DNA of 64,000 nucleotides from Tritrichomonas musculus. Lineage: Eukaryota; Parabasalia; Tritrichomonadida; Tritrichomonadidae. The stretch covers positions 3,968,001 to 4,032,000 of the forward strand of contig JAPFFF010000011.1 of NCBI GenBank assembly GCA_039105265.1, read 5' to 3'. Below, piece after piece: positions 29,401-38,600 of the stretch (position 1 is its first letter; every line of letters begins with the position of its first letter). The notes below the pieces were generated by a model, which worked only from the letters and a program-made list of their open reading frames with translations, made no database searches and had not been told where the DNA came from. A program made the position numbers and the translations under genes.

Positions 29401-32163
29401 CCATTAGAATTATCTTATGATGATACAGAAACAGGCCGATTCAGGGGTGTCATTCATCATTTATCTGAAAAAATTGGAGGTAAAAATGTTCATATCGAAG
29501 GAGTTGTTAATGTAACATCTTCATCAATTTTCCCTCATTTGCCACCATTACCATTTTTAGGATTCATGGATTCAGATCGTCCTGAAGATTATGATCCATA
29601 TAATTGTGTTGATCTTGATAATAAGAAAAGCTGTTTTGAATCTTCAAACGAACCAAATTCATGGATTTGTTATGATTTCCAAGAATTAAAAGTGAAGCCC
29701 AAATCTTATTCAATAAGAACATATATGAACGGTTATAATCACCTTCAAAATTGGTGCATTGAGGCGTCAAATGACAATGATAATTGGACAATTATTGATG
29801 AAAGAAGAAATGAACGATCTCTTGATGATGCTGGAAGATCAAACACATTTGTGCTAAATAGAAATCAAAATGAAAATGAATTTTACAAATATCTTCGTTT
29901 AAGACAAACAGGCCCAACAACAGGCGGTGGAAGTATCTTGAATATTTCTGCTTTAGAATTCTTCGGAACTGTTACTGGAAAAATTGTTCAAGGACCAAGA
30001 CGTCCTCCAAAAAGAAGAAATAGACAAAATCGGAAATCATCTGGAAATAAACAATTTGTTTCAAAGGTTTTATTGGACGTTCCAGATGAACCTCATGAAA
30101 TTGCATATGATGATACAGAAGAAGGTAGATTCAAAGGAGTTATTCATTATCTTAGTGATAAATGTGGAGGAAATGTTCATAAAAAAGGTGCTGTTGAGGT
30201 TACTTCATCTTCAGTTATTCCTCAATCTAGACCAATGATATTTTTGCCTTTCTTAATGCCACATGACGAAGATTATAACCCTTACAATTGTGTCGATCTT
30301 GATGATAAAAAGAGTTGCTTTGAATCAGCAAATGAACCAAATTCATGGATTTGTTATGATTTCCAGAATTTGAGAATGCGACCAAATATGTACTCAATTC
30401 GATCTTACATGAATGGAGACAATCATCTTCTAAGTTGGGTAATTGAAGGATCTAATGATTATGAAAACTGGACTATTCTCGATGAAAGAAAGAATGAAAG
30501 ATCTCTAGATGAAACAGGAAAATCCAATACTTTCACAATGAATCATATTCAAGAAAATGAAGAATCCTACAGATATCTTAGGCTTAGACAAACAGGACGT
30601 AGTACAATTAATTCGCATGTTATTAGCATCTCAGCTCTTGAATTCTTTGGTTCAATCTTTTGCAGTGATCATTCATTTGTACCAACTCCTAGAACAGATA
30701 GGCCTGCTCTTCGATATGAAAGGTCTTCTTCCTCAAATTCTGAATCGGATTCCTATGTGAATTCTTCATCAAGTGAAAGTAATTCATCAAGTGATTCAGA
30801 ACCTGAAAATGTTGAACTGAAAACAATAGAAACACTTGAGAATCCAGTAGATATACCATATGATCATAGTGAATCAGGTCAGTTCAATGGAGTCATTCAT
30901 TATTTGACTGAGAAATGCGGAGGTGGCAATGTTCACATTGAAGGATTCGTTAATGTTACCTCCTCTTCAGTTATTCCTCAATCAAGGGCACGACCATTTT
31001 TATTCTTGCCATTCCTTGATAATGATCATGAAGACTATAATCCATACAACTGTGTCGATCTTGAAGATATGAAGAGTTGTTTCGAATCAGCAAACGAACC
31101 AGATTCATGGATTTGTTATGATTTCCGAGAACTTAAAGTCCGACCAAATTCATATTCAATACGATCATATATGAATGGAGACAACCACCTTCAAAGTTGG
31201 GTTATCGAAGGTTCTAATGATAAAAAGGAATGGACAGTACTTGATGAAAGAAAAGATGATCGTTCACTTAATCAAACAGGAAAGACAAACTCATTCACAA
31301 TGAACAATATTAAAGATAATAATGAAACTTACAGATATCTTCGATTAAGACAAACAGGACCAAGTACAATTGATTCGCATGTGATAAGTATTTCAGCGCT
31401 CGAATTCTTTGGTACAATTGAAGGCCAAATTACACAAGGACCTAAACGTAAAAGGAAAGGACAACAAAAAGAAAGGAAAAGAATTCCTAGCCCTATTGAA
31501 GATCCATTTAAAGATGAGCCACCTTATCCACGTCGTCACAATGAAGAACCTGAAACAGAACCATTTGTTTCTAAGCCACTTGAAGGTTTCTCTGACCAGC
31601 CGCTAGATATTAAATATAATCAAACTGATGAAGGTCGATTTAAAGGAATTATTCATTACCTTGGTGATAAATGTGGTGGAAATGTTCATAAAGGAGGTGC
31701 TGTTGAAGTTAGTTCATCATCAGTTATTCCATCATTATCATATTTACTCTTTGACGATCATGTAGATTATAATCCTTATAATTGTGTCGATCTTGAAGAT
31801 GAGAAAAACTGCTTCGAATCTGGTGATCAACCAAATTCATGGGTTTGTTATGATTTCCAAAATTTGAAGGTCAGACCAGATACGTATTCAATTCGTACAT
31901 ACAAGAATGGAGATAATCATATTCAAAGCTGGTGCATTGAAGGATCTAATAATAAGACAGACTGGGTTATCCTTGACGAAAGAAGAGATGAGAAATCACT
32001 TGATGGTTCTGGTAAATCAAGCACTTTCACAATGAAGAAGAGTGATGATAGCAAAGATGAATTTTATAGATACTTAAGACTCAGGCAAACTGGCCGTACT
32101 ACAGAAGGTATGAATATATTGAACTTGTCTGCTTTAGAATATTTCGGATCAATTTTATGTTGA
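26488..32163 (+). CDS. Sel1-repeat plus six F5/8 type C (discoidin) domains
   Basis: An intact 1,891-residue frame. Residues 1-210 are six Sel1 repeats (GEGVPIDKGEAAKYYKMAA type). Residues 210-500 are a Pro/Ser/Gln/Lys linker with repeated ENQ and PPENQSTSPR motifs. Six F5/8C-like domains follow at about 501-680, 736-913, 974-1163, 1205-1390, 1456-1642 and 1708-1891. Each has FxGVIHYLxxKCGGNVH, VTSSSV, DYNPYNCVDL, SCFES, SWICYDF, YSIRxYMNG, WxIEGSND and YRYLRLRQTG, with a Ser-rich or basic linker between. There is no signal peptide, so it is probably intracellular, unlike animal discoidin proteins. Sel1 units suggest a scaffold; F5/8C domains usually bind sugars or lipids. Odd and even domains differ consistently, pointing to duplication of a two-domain module. 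Confidence 0.9.
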   Translation: MSKKEKVNPFYYQKEADKGNPDAMCMYAEILYKGKGLPINKKESARYFRGAANQGNVKAMVNYANIIGKGDGVPVNKKESAKYFKMAADKGEVNSMFYYAQIVYRGEGVPIDKGEAAKYYKMAAHAGKKDAMHNYAMMIYKGDGIPSKKPKAARYFKMAADKGQVQSMYEYATMLSEGNEIPVDKNEAARYFKMAADKGHVDAKNKYIELQNSGYGITNKNVPKAVTNPNVLTPTKEPKDTTTNKPTVEPPPSQEKNQNLQKSPQTPKSNDIIRPQSNRSPRPKRKPSSSRRNRAKAANQQFSKSLSKVTDDQSKNVESQPKSAEKLPRIIENQHTDNDNQNKTNENQNKPEEKLPPIGVSLHNAGNQSNVTESLSRSQEKLPKITEKQSLSPSIEPISLECPPDSSEKQFSSSHSRPKPPENQSTSPRRQTKPPENQTPVNQPKPPENQSTSPRKQVKSAENASSSAQNQSNSEEKVQQAQNDQPQEPEEQTEPQIHIPFDHDRSNRFRGIIHHLTEKCGGNVHNEGVVDVTSSSVFQTPSFLPFLRSDDDYDPYNIVDLDNEKSCFESDDLPNSWVCYDFQTMRVKPEAYSIRTYMNGHYHVQNWVIEGSNDKKDWTTLDEKQNENSINGVGKSNTFDIQSNDQTYRYLRLRQTAPTSGGMSILNVSALEFFGTLIGNIPTNTQKRPKKSSGSKQLQPFHGRRRSSSDSNESSNSESSFESKPIEDIPEEPYEIRYDNTESGRFSGIIQYLSDKCNGNVHKKGAVEVTSSSVLPTLPFLLFGNHDDYNPYNCVDLKDKKSCFESGDEEDSWICYDFQNLKVRPNSYSIRSYMNGDNHLQSWCIEGSNDKENWTILDERRNETSLDGTGRTNTFTTNRNEYDEEFYRYLRLRQTGPSTINSFVISISALEYFGSIVCSDKSFQPKRKRATEEHNALVPSQRPSSSAPRRSSSSSSERDESNMKVLETLEEPLELSYDDTETGRFRGVIHHLSEKIGGKNVHIEGVVNVTSSSIFPHLPPLPFLGFMDSDRPEDYDPYNCVDLDNKKSCFESSNEPNSWICYDFQELKVKPKSYSIRTYMNGYNHLQNWCIEASNDNDNWTIIDERRNERSLDDAGRSNTFVLNRNQNENEFYKYLRLRQTGPTTGGGSILNISALEFFGTVTGKIVQGPRRPPKRRNRQNRKSSGNKQFVSKVLLDVPDEPHEIAYDDTEEGRFKGVIHYLSDKCGGNVHKKGAVEVTSSSVIPQSRPMIFLPFLMPHDEDYNPYNCVDLDDKKSCFESANEPNSWICYDFQNLRMRPNMYSIRSYMNGDNHLLSWVIEGSNDYENWTILDERKNERSLDETGKSNTFTMNHIQENEESYRYLRLRQTGRSTINSHVISISALEFFGSIFCSDHSFVPTPRTDRPALRYERSSSSNSESDSYVNSSSSESNSSSDSEPENVELKTIETLENPVDIPYDHSESGQFNGVIHYLTEKCGGGNVHIEGFVNVTSSSVIPQSRARPFLFLPFLDNDHEDYNPYNCVDLEDMKSCFESANEPDSWICYDFRELKVRPNSYSIRSYMNGDNHLQSWVIEGSNDKKEWTVLDERKDDRSLNQTGKTNSFTMNNIKDNNETYRYLRLRQTGPSTIDSHVISISALEFFGTIEGQITQGPKRKRKGQQKERKRIPSPIEDPFKDEPPYPRRHNEEPETEPFVSKPLEGFSDQPLDIKYNQTDEGRFKGIIHYLGDKCGGNVHKGGAVEVSSSSVIPSLSYLLFDDHVDYNPYNCVDLEDEKNCFESGDQPNSWVCYDFQNLKVRPDTYSIRTYKNGDNHIQSWCIEGSNNKTDWVILDERRDEKSLDGSGKSSTFTMKKSDDSKDEFYRYLRLRQTGRTTEGMNILNLSALEYFGSILC
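27989..32160 (+). repeat. Three copies of a two-discoidin module (about 1.4 kb)
   Basis: Domains 1, 3 and 5 share EGVV(D/N)VTSSS and FFGT..G near their ends. Domains 2, 4 and 6 share KGAVEV(T/S)SSS and (F/Y)FGSI.C. Odd domains start near 27989, 29407 and 30853, about 1.42-1.45 kb apart. Domain 5 carries the even-type STI.SHVISIS segment, a sign of exchange between copies. Confidence 0.75.
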
Positions 32164-34036
32164 ATAAGAACTTTAAAATAATAACTACTATATCATTTGA
32201 TTTTATTCATTAATATATTAAAGCAATTTTTTAAGAATAAATAAATTTTTGAACTTTTTGATTATTTTTTATCATCAATCTTGATAATATGATAATCGAT
32301 TTGAATTGTAGATTTCATTTATTTTTATCAATATTATGGAGTAAAATGTTGTGATTATCATGATTGAATAATAAGGGACAAGTTAATTAAAAAAAAAAAG
32401 AGGTATTCATGTGAAGTGAAAACTCGTTATTTGATTTTTTTATTTTTACTTTAATTGAATGAATATTTTATCTTATGAAAAAATATTAAGATTATTTACT
32501 TCTATATATCCAATACTGACACTTGCCATAATTGGTTTTAATGGATGTTGAGAATTTAAAAACAATTTAAAAAATAATGTTTCATCTATATCTCGAGTCA
32601 AATAAAATATTTATGAATTATAAATCAATAATAATATTTTATATTTGATTTATAAAATATATTTTCTGTTATATATCCAATTTATTAGCCATATATAAAT
32701 TTAAATGCAAATTTACATTAAAAAATTAAGAAAATGACTTATTTCTCAATTGATTTACGAAATAATTATATACTAATTGTACAATATAATAATAATAAAT
32801 ATTTAAATAAATTTTATTATGTAAATAAGTTACTCTATACTCTCATTTTAAAGAAAAATGTAATTTTATATTTTGCATTATTTTGAATTATTTTTCATCG
32901 TATTTTGGTACGTTATTATTTTTTAGTGACGTGAGATGATTATTTTCGGTGAAGTGAAGTTAATAGTGAAGTGATTCTTGAAAAATTTAAAATTCTTCAT
33001 TTTCTTAAAAATATTATTAAAAATATTTTTTATATAGTAAAATTATTAATTACTATATTATAAAAATAACTTTAATATTTATTATATTGAAAACCAAAAA
33101 ATAATCACAATACAAAGCAACATATTTTTTTAGAAATTCAATTAAAAATCATCGTTTAATTGAATTTTTCATTTTTTTTTGTTAATTTATCTATTTAATA
33201 TATAATGTAAAACATAAATATAAATTTTAAATAGTATATAAAATATAATATATATTATATATATAAAATAAAATAATGTTTTAATAACAATACTACTAGG
33301 ATAAAAAATGTTTATTATTTCAATATAAAAAATATAATAACTGAAAAAGTTAAAAATTTATAAAAAATAAAAAAATTATAAACAAGTGTATCTCTAGAAA
33401 ATAAATATTTTTTAAACATATAAGTATTAATATGTTATCAATGTATATATACTATAATAATTAATAAAAAATAATTATATATATATTTATATTTCATCAA
33501 TTTTTATATAAAAAAAATTATATAGCCTCTCAATTATAAAACGATTCTTATTCAGAAAAATAAAAATAGAAATATCACAAAAATAGGAGTATAAAATTCT
33601 TATCCATTAAAGTTCAATCTTAGTTTCAAAATTAAAATAAAGAAAATATGATCAATATTACAATATTTCGTCAATTTCTCTACATGAATACCTCTAAAAA
33701 AAAAAAAAAAAAAAATTATTATTTGCAAATATTTAGGAAATGAAAAGAAAAATGTTGAATAAATTAGCATATATGATTAGTTTTTGATATCTGAAGATTT
33801 TTATTTCAAATCTTATAAATATTGTGTTAATCAAATTACTGTTTCATAACTTAAATCGAGAAATCTATGAAAAGTTACTTGTTGAGCTTAAATGATGCTC
33901 ATTTCATATTATTTTGTTTTTCCTTATGTTTCATTAAATCTAAAATTATTATATAAAATAAAGAAAAATAAAAAAAATTATTAGAACATTATATTGTATA
34001 AAAAATTATTTTACTGAAATATAAATTAATTTCAAC
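32164..34036. other. Long, extremely AT-rich spacer
   Basis: 1.87 kb between two convergent genes (plus ending 32163, minus ending 34037). It has long A/T runs, (AT)n stretches near 33240 and 33480, and an A-run near 33695. No frame of any length, RNA gene or long inverted repeat was found. This is the longest empty stretch in the window. Confidence 0.6.
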
Positions 34037-34957
34037 TTAAAATCTGAAATATGCTGGAACATCCTCAGTGGTTTCGTCAAGCAATCTAGGTGTAAAGAAT
34101 CTAATTTCTTTTCTCCTCATCTTTTCATCTAATTCAAGAACACCAGCAGTATTTCCACATCTCATGCAGTAATCTGGAGCACTGAAAATTGTGACAATTT
34201 GCTTATCATGGTTGTATTCAAGACCTGTCATAACAAGTTGATGAGCTCTTGCTGTCAATTCAAGTCCGTTGACAGTATTCCAATTTCTGGTAATATCTGC
34301 ACCAAATTGAAATCCAGCATCTCTGCAAGAAGGTTGGAAGCCACGAATAGAAGCTGGGTCAGACCAAACAAGATCGCACATAGGTCCATCATGAGGAATT
34401 TCACGGAATCTATCAATTTTTTCAATGTCATCAATAGTCTTAATTTCTGGGGATAAACCACCATGGACACATAAAATTTTACCTCCAATATGTGCAGCAA
34501 GTGGAAGCGAGCAAAATGTATCAGTGTAAATTTGCCAAACTTTATCATTTCCGTAACGTGCAACAACTTCATCGCGAAATCCAAAGTGCTGTGAAATTCC
34601 AGAGCTTTCATGGTTACCACGGAGTAGCGTTAATGAATTTGGATATTTGATTTTCAGTGCAAAAAGATAAGTAACAGTTTCAACAGATTGATTTCCTCTA
34701 TCAACATAATCGCCCATAAAAAGATAATCGGTATATGGTAAAGGTCCATTAATTTTGAAAAGTTCTTGAAGATCACAAAATTGACCATGAATATCTCCGC
34801 AAACTGTTACTGGAGGGTTGACTTTAATGACATTAGGTAATGTTAGAAAGATTTCTTTGGCTTTTGAGGTAATAAAGATTATATCTTCGATGGTGGGGAA
34901 CCCGCCATTTTCAATTGAAGCAATGATCTCGTCAACGCGCTTGAGTGTATCAGTCAT
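34037..34957 (-). CDS. PP2A-type serine/threonine protein phosphatase catalytic subunit
   Basis: 306 residues, the normal length of a PP2A-class catalytic subunit. All PPP signatures are present: GDIHGQ (54-59), GDYVDRG (82-88), RGNHE (113-117), HGGLSP (165-170), SDP and ARAHQLVM (237-244). The metal ligands D55, H57, D83, N115, H165 and H239 are intact, so it should be active. The sequence tracks PP2A more than PP1 (GPMCDLVWSDP, FSAPDYCMRCGN). Two oddities: the usual APNYC is APDYC (260-264), and the tail ends PAYFRF rather than the TPDYFL that is carboxymethylated in PP2A. It may thus escape methylation control. Cytosolic or nuclear, dephosphorylating Ser/Thr with regulatory subunits. Confidence 0.93.
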   Translation of the reverse strand: MTDTLKRVDEIIASIENGGFPTIEDIIFITSKAKEIFLTLPNVIKVNPPVTVCGDIHGQFCDLQELFKINGPLPYTDYLFMGDYVDRGNQSVETVTYLFALKIKYPNSLTLLRGNHESSGISQHFGFRDEVVARYGNDKVWQIYTDTFCSLPLAAHIGGKILCVHGGLSPEIKTIDDIEKIDRFREIPHDGPMCDLVWSDPASIRGFQPSCRDAGFQFGADITRNWNTVNGLELTARAHQLVMTGLEYNHDKQIVTIFSAPDYCMRCGNTAGVLELDEKMRRKEIRFFTPRLLDETTEDVPAYFRF

Positions 34958-35634
34958 TTTTCTTTATAACTTTTTCTCAACTTTTTATTTCTTAATCCTT
35001 TAAGAAAAAAAAAACTGAATATTTAATCATATAATTATAGAAAAAATAAATGAAAGATTTACCGATATATCTTTGAAAATATTAAATATTATCAAAAAAT
35101 TATTTATTTTATATATATAATAATAATATTAAAAATTAATTAAATTCTAAAATAAAATTAAATATTTAAATATATGAAATTTTGCATGCAAGAAAAAACT
35201 TTTTATTTAAGTACGAACCATATTCAAAAAGTTTCTCTTTAAAATATTTTACTGTAAACTCAAAGATTAATAAACCTCAACAATCAAAATAAATATTAGA
35301 ACGTCTGGGATTTTTTGGTTAAGAAAAAATCTGTGTACATTTAATGATATGATTGATCAAATTCATAAAAAGTTTAAAATTTTGAGCTTATATCTCCCAA
35401 AATACAGTTGAAAACTCATTGAGTTTAACACATTTAAAATATTTATATCGCGTTTGTATTTAAATAGCATGATTTTTAAAAATAATAAAAATAAATGGTC
35501 GTATTTATAAATTATTTACATCATTGAAGATTTTCAAATATAAAATAATTATCTCCGTGCATTACTGCATATCATTAACAAATTCATTTGGAGTAATTGT
35601 AAAATCAGTAAACTCCAAAATGTTTTTTTTTTTT
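34958..35634. other. AT-rich spacer
   Basis: 677 bp upstream of the phosphatase gene and downstream of the gene at 35635, both on the minus strand. TTTTTCTCAACTTTTT lies just upstream of the phosphatase ATG. No initiator match or gene is seen. Confidence 0.5.
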
Positions 35635-38600
35635 TTAAACATCTTGAATAAAAGTTGAATTCTCTTCTTCTTCATTTTCATCATTATTTACAATGGATGA
35701 TAACATAGATGGTGGTGGTGAATCTACTTGATATTTTTCAGAATCTTTTAAATGATGTGATCGAATAACATTTCCTCTTGTTCCCGAATTTTTCGATGAT
35801 CTTGATGAGTGGCTATGAGATCCACTTTTGCTTGGAGAAATTGGGACCTTCTTCTTCCTCTTTCTCTTTCCATTTCTATAAACGATTTCAACATCTTGGT
35901 TCTTTGGTGAAGGAGGAGGAGCATTGGAAAGCATACTAGATGTTGAATTTATGTCAACATCAGCAGGTGGTGTTAAAGGCATTATATCTTTTTGTTTAAT
36001 TTTCTGATTCCTTTCTTCGGCTTTCATTGCTTGAACAGGATTCATTGCGCCTATTGAATCAGGATCATCGTTTTGTTGATCGTCAGAATCACCGTTTTCA
36101 TCGTCAGATGAAGATTTTAAAGCTTTAAGACTATCAATAAATGGTTTAATTTTTTCACCAATATTTTCGCGCTGCTTTCCAGAAGGAGAATTTGCGTTGG
36201 ATGAATGATTTGAACTTTGTTGTTGCGAATCTTTCAAAGAATTCGATGAATGAGGAGCTGGCGAGCGTGATCCATCATGAAGAGAAACGCGAATTCTCCG
36301 ACGAGATTTTTTCTTAGATGAGAGATTAGAAGAATCAGATGCATTGCCTTTTGCCTCTTTTTCTTCTTCTAAATTTTTGAAAGTATTTTTGGTTGAAGCA
36401 TTCAAAGGAACAGAATCATCAATATCATATTCATTAAAATCACGATATCGATCAGGACCTTTTCTGGAGGCTTTTTCAGGAGAAGCATTTTCATAATGAC
36501 GCCTGAAAACGTCAGCCTGTCCAGCATTTCCTTTAGATGGAATTTCGACTGTAATCTTTGGAATCTTTCTACGTTCAGTCAAAGAATAAGCACTTCCATC
36601 ACTCCTTTGACCTTGTTTTTGATTCATGTTTAATTGAAATGGTGCTCTATTTCTAACGTTATTATTAATATTGTTATTTTGTTCTTGCTCGTAAGGGCTT
36701 CTTTGAAGGTTCTTGAAATTTGCATCATAATCAGAGAATTGATCATTTTCATTTTCATCCACATTGACAAATCTTTTCGGAGAATTGTTTGGTAAATCTG
36801 ATGATGGAATTGAAGGCGAATTATTGGTGAATTTTTTCTTTGAACTGTATCGTTCGATTTCTTCTTTATTATCTGGAAGTAATTGTCTCAATTGGGCAAT
36901 TTCTTGCTCCAACTTTTCCCTCTTTTTGCGCCTTGTGCTGGGTGACATGTTATTTGGCTCAACTGAAAACGGATTTTCTGAGTCAAGTGATTCAGAATCA
37001 GAATCAGAATCAAATGCTGATTTTTTTGATGGTGTCGATCCAGAACTAGAATTTCCATCACGATGTCTGATATAAATCTGAGGATTCTGGAATTTGGCCC
37101 TTTTAATATGAGGAGCTTTTCTTGATCTAAAAATTTCTCCAAATTCCGCCTGTTTCGCAGCATTTTCTTTGTTAAATTTTATGATATCATCTTCTTCTTC
37201 TTCACTGTCAACTTCAATATTTCTATTGATGATATCAGTAGGTTTTGGTATTGAAACTCTAAGAGGCACTTTTTCAATATCATCATCTTCAATTGAATTG
37301 TTATTTGGTGGTGGTTGGTTCTTATATTTATTCGGTGTTCTAAACAAAGGTTTTCTGGGTTGATTTTGTTGTTCGTTGTCAGAAATGGCTCTTCTTGTTC
37401 TGATTGGCCTTGGAAGACTTTGTGATCCTGTTTTCAAATTTGGATTAGATTTGCCTTGTTTAATTGAGGATGAAGCTGATGATTTATTAACAATTCGCCT
37501 AAAAACAGGTCGACCAGTAGAATCTGATAATTCAACAAGAGCTGGATTTCCATTTTCATCATAATAATGACGTTTATTTGGAGAAGTTGTAGATGATGAG
37601 GGAGCTGCTTTTGACGATCGTGAAGCTGTTGCTGAGTTAGATTGTTTTTTAGGACTATTAGAGATGTCAACATCTCTGTTTGCTCCCCTTCCTCTCATTG
37701 CTCTCTTTCCGCGCCCTCCTCTATTTCCTCTTGCTCCTCTTCCATTTCCTCTTCCTCGGGATGATGTGCCGAAAATTGAATTTGGTTTATCATTATTGTC
37801 TGTGTAAGAAGTTGTTATTTCAACACTAGTGTCAACTAGATTTTGTTTCTTTTCATCTTGTTCGATAATTTTTTGTTCAAGATTTTTGATATCTTGTTCA
37901 ACTTGCATCAAACGTTCAGAATCACGCTTAGCTTTTTCTGACTTCTTGATTCTTCTTTTAATCAAGCCTTTGTGAGGGCCAGATTCGATGATATGTGGAA
38001 TTTCATGATGGTGTGATATAGATTGAGTAGGTGATGTTGGAACTGAGTTCTGCGAGGTTGCTGTAGCTGTTGATGTGCGTGTTGATGTCATTGGGGTTTG
38101 TTGAGATGAAGTTGGATTACTCTCAAGAACCAATTGAATATCATGTGGAGTTGATCTTCCATTTTCTGAAACTGTTCTAAGAATGAATCGTGGAGGTTTT
38201 TCATTATCACGTCCAAGCATATTTATTTGCGAATCTTTAACGCGAAGACGAATTGGTGTTGACTGATTACTAGAATTATTAGGATTTTGTTGAAGTTGTT
38301 GTTGAAGCTGCTGTAATATTTGCTGTTGTAATTCAATTGGTAATTGCTTGTTGTTTCTGTTTTTAACTGGTCGAACTTCTCTATCCATTGTTTCATATGT
38401 TGCATTTGTTATATATTCGTAAGTGCGATCAGTTTTATGCCTTCTATGATGTTGTCTAGACCTTCTAGATTTGGATTCAATTGTAGATGGTTCTGTAGAA
38501 TAGGTATAAGTGTCAGAATAGTATGAATATGAATAATACGAATCATTATTATTTCTTTTATTATTTTTCTTTGAATTTTTATGATTGTCTTTGTTCTGTC

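Noticed and set aside
33230-33520. AT-repeat region as a possible replication origin
   Set aside because: AT richness is general in the spacers; nothing specific marks an origin.
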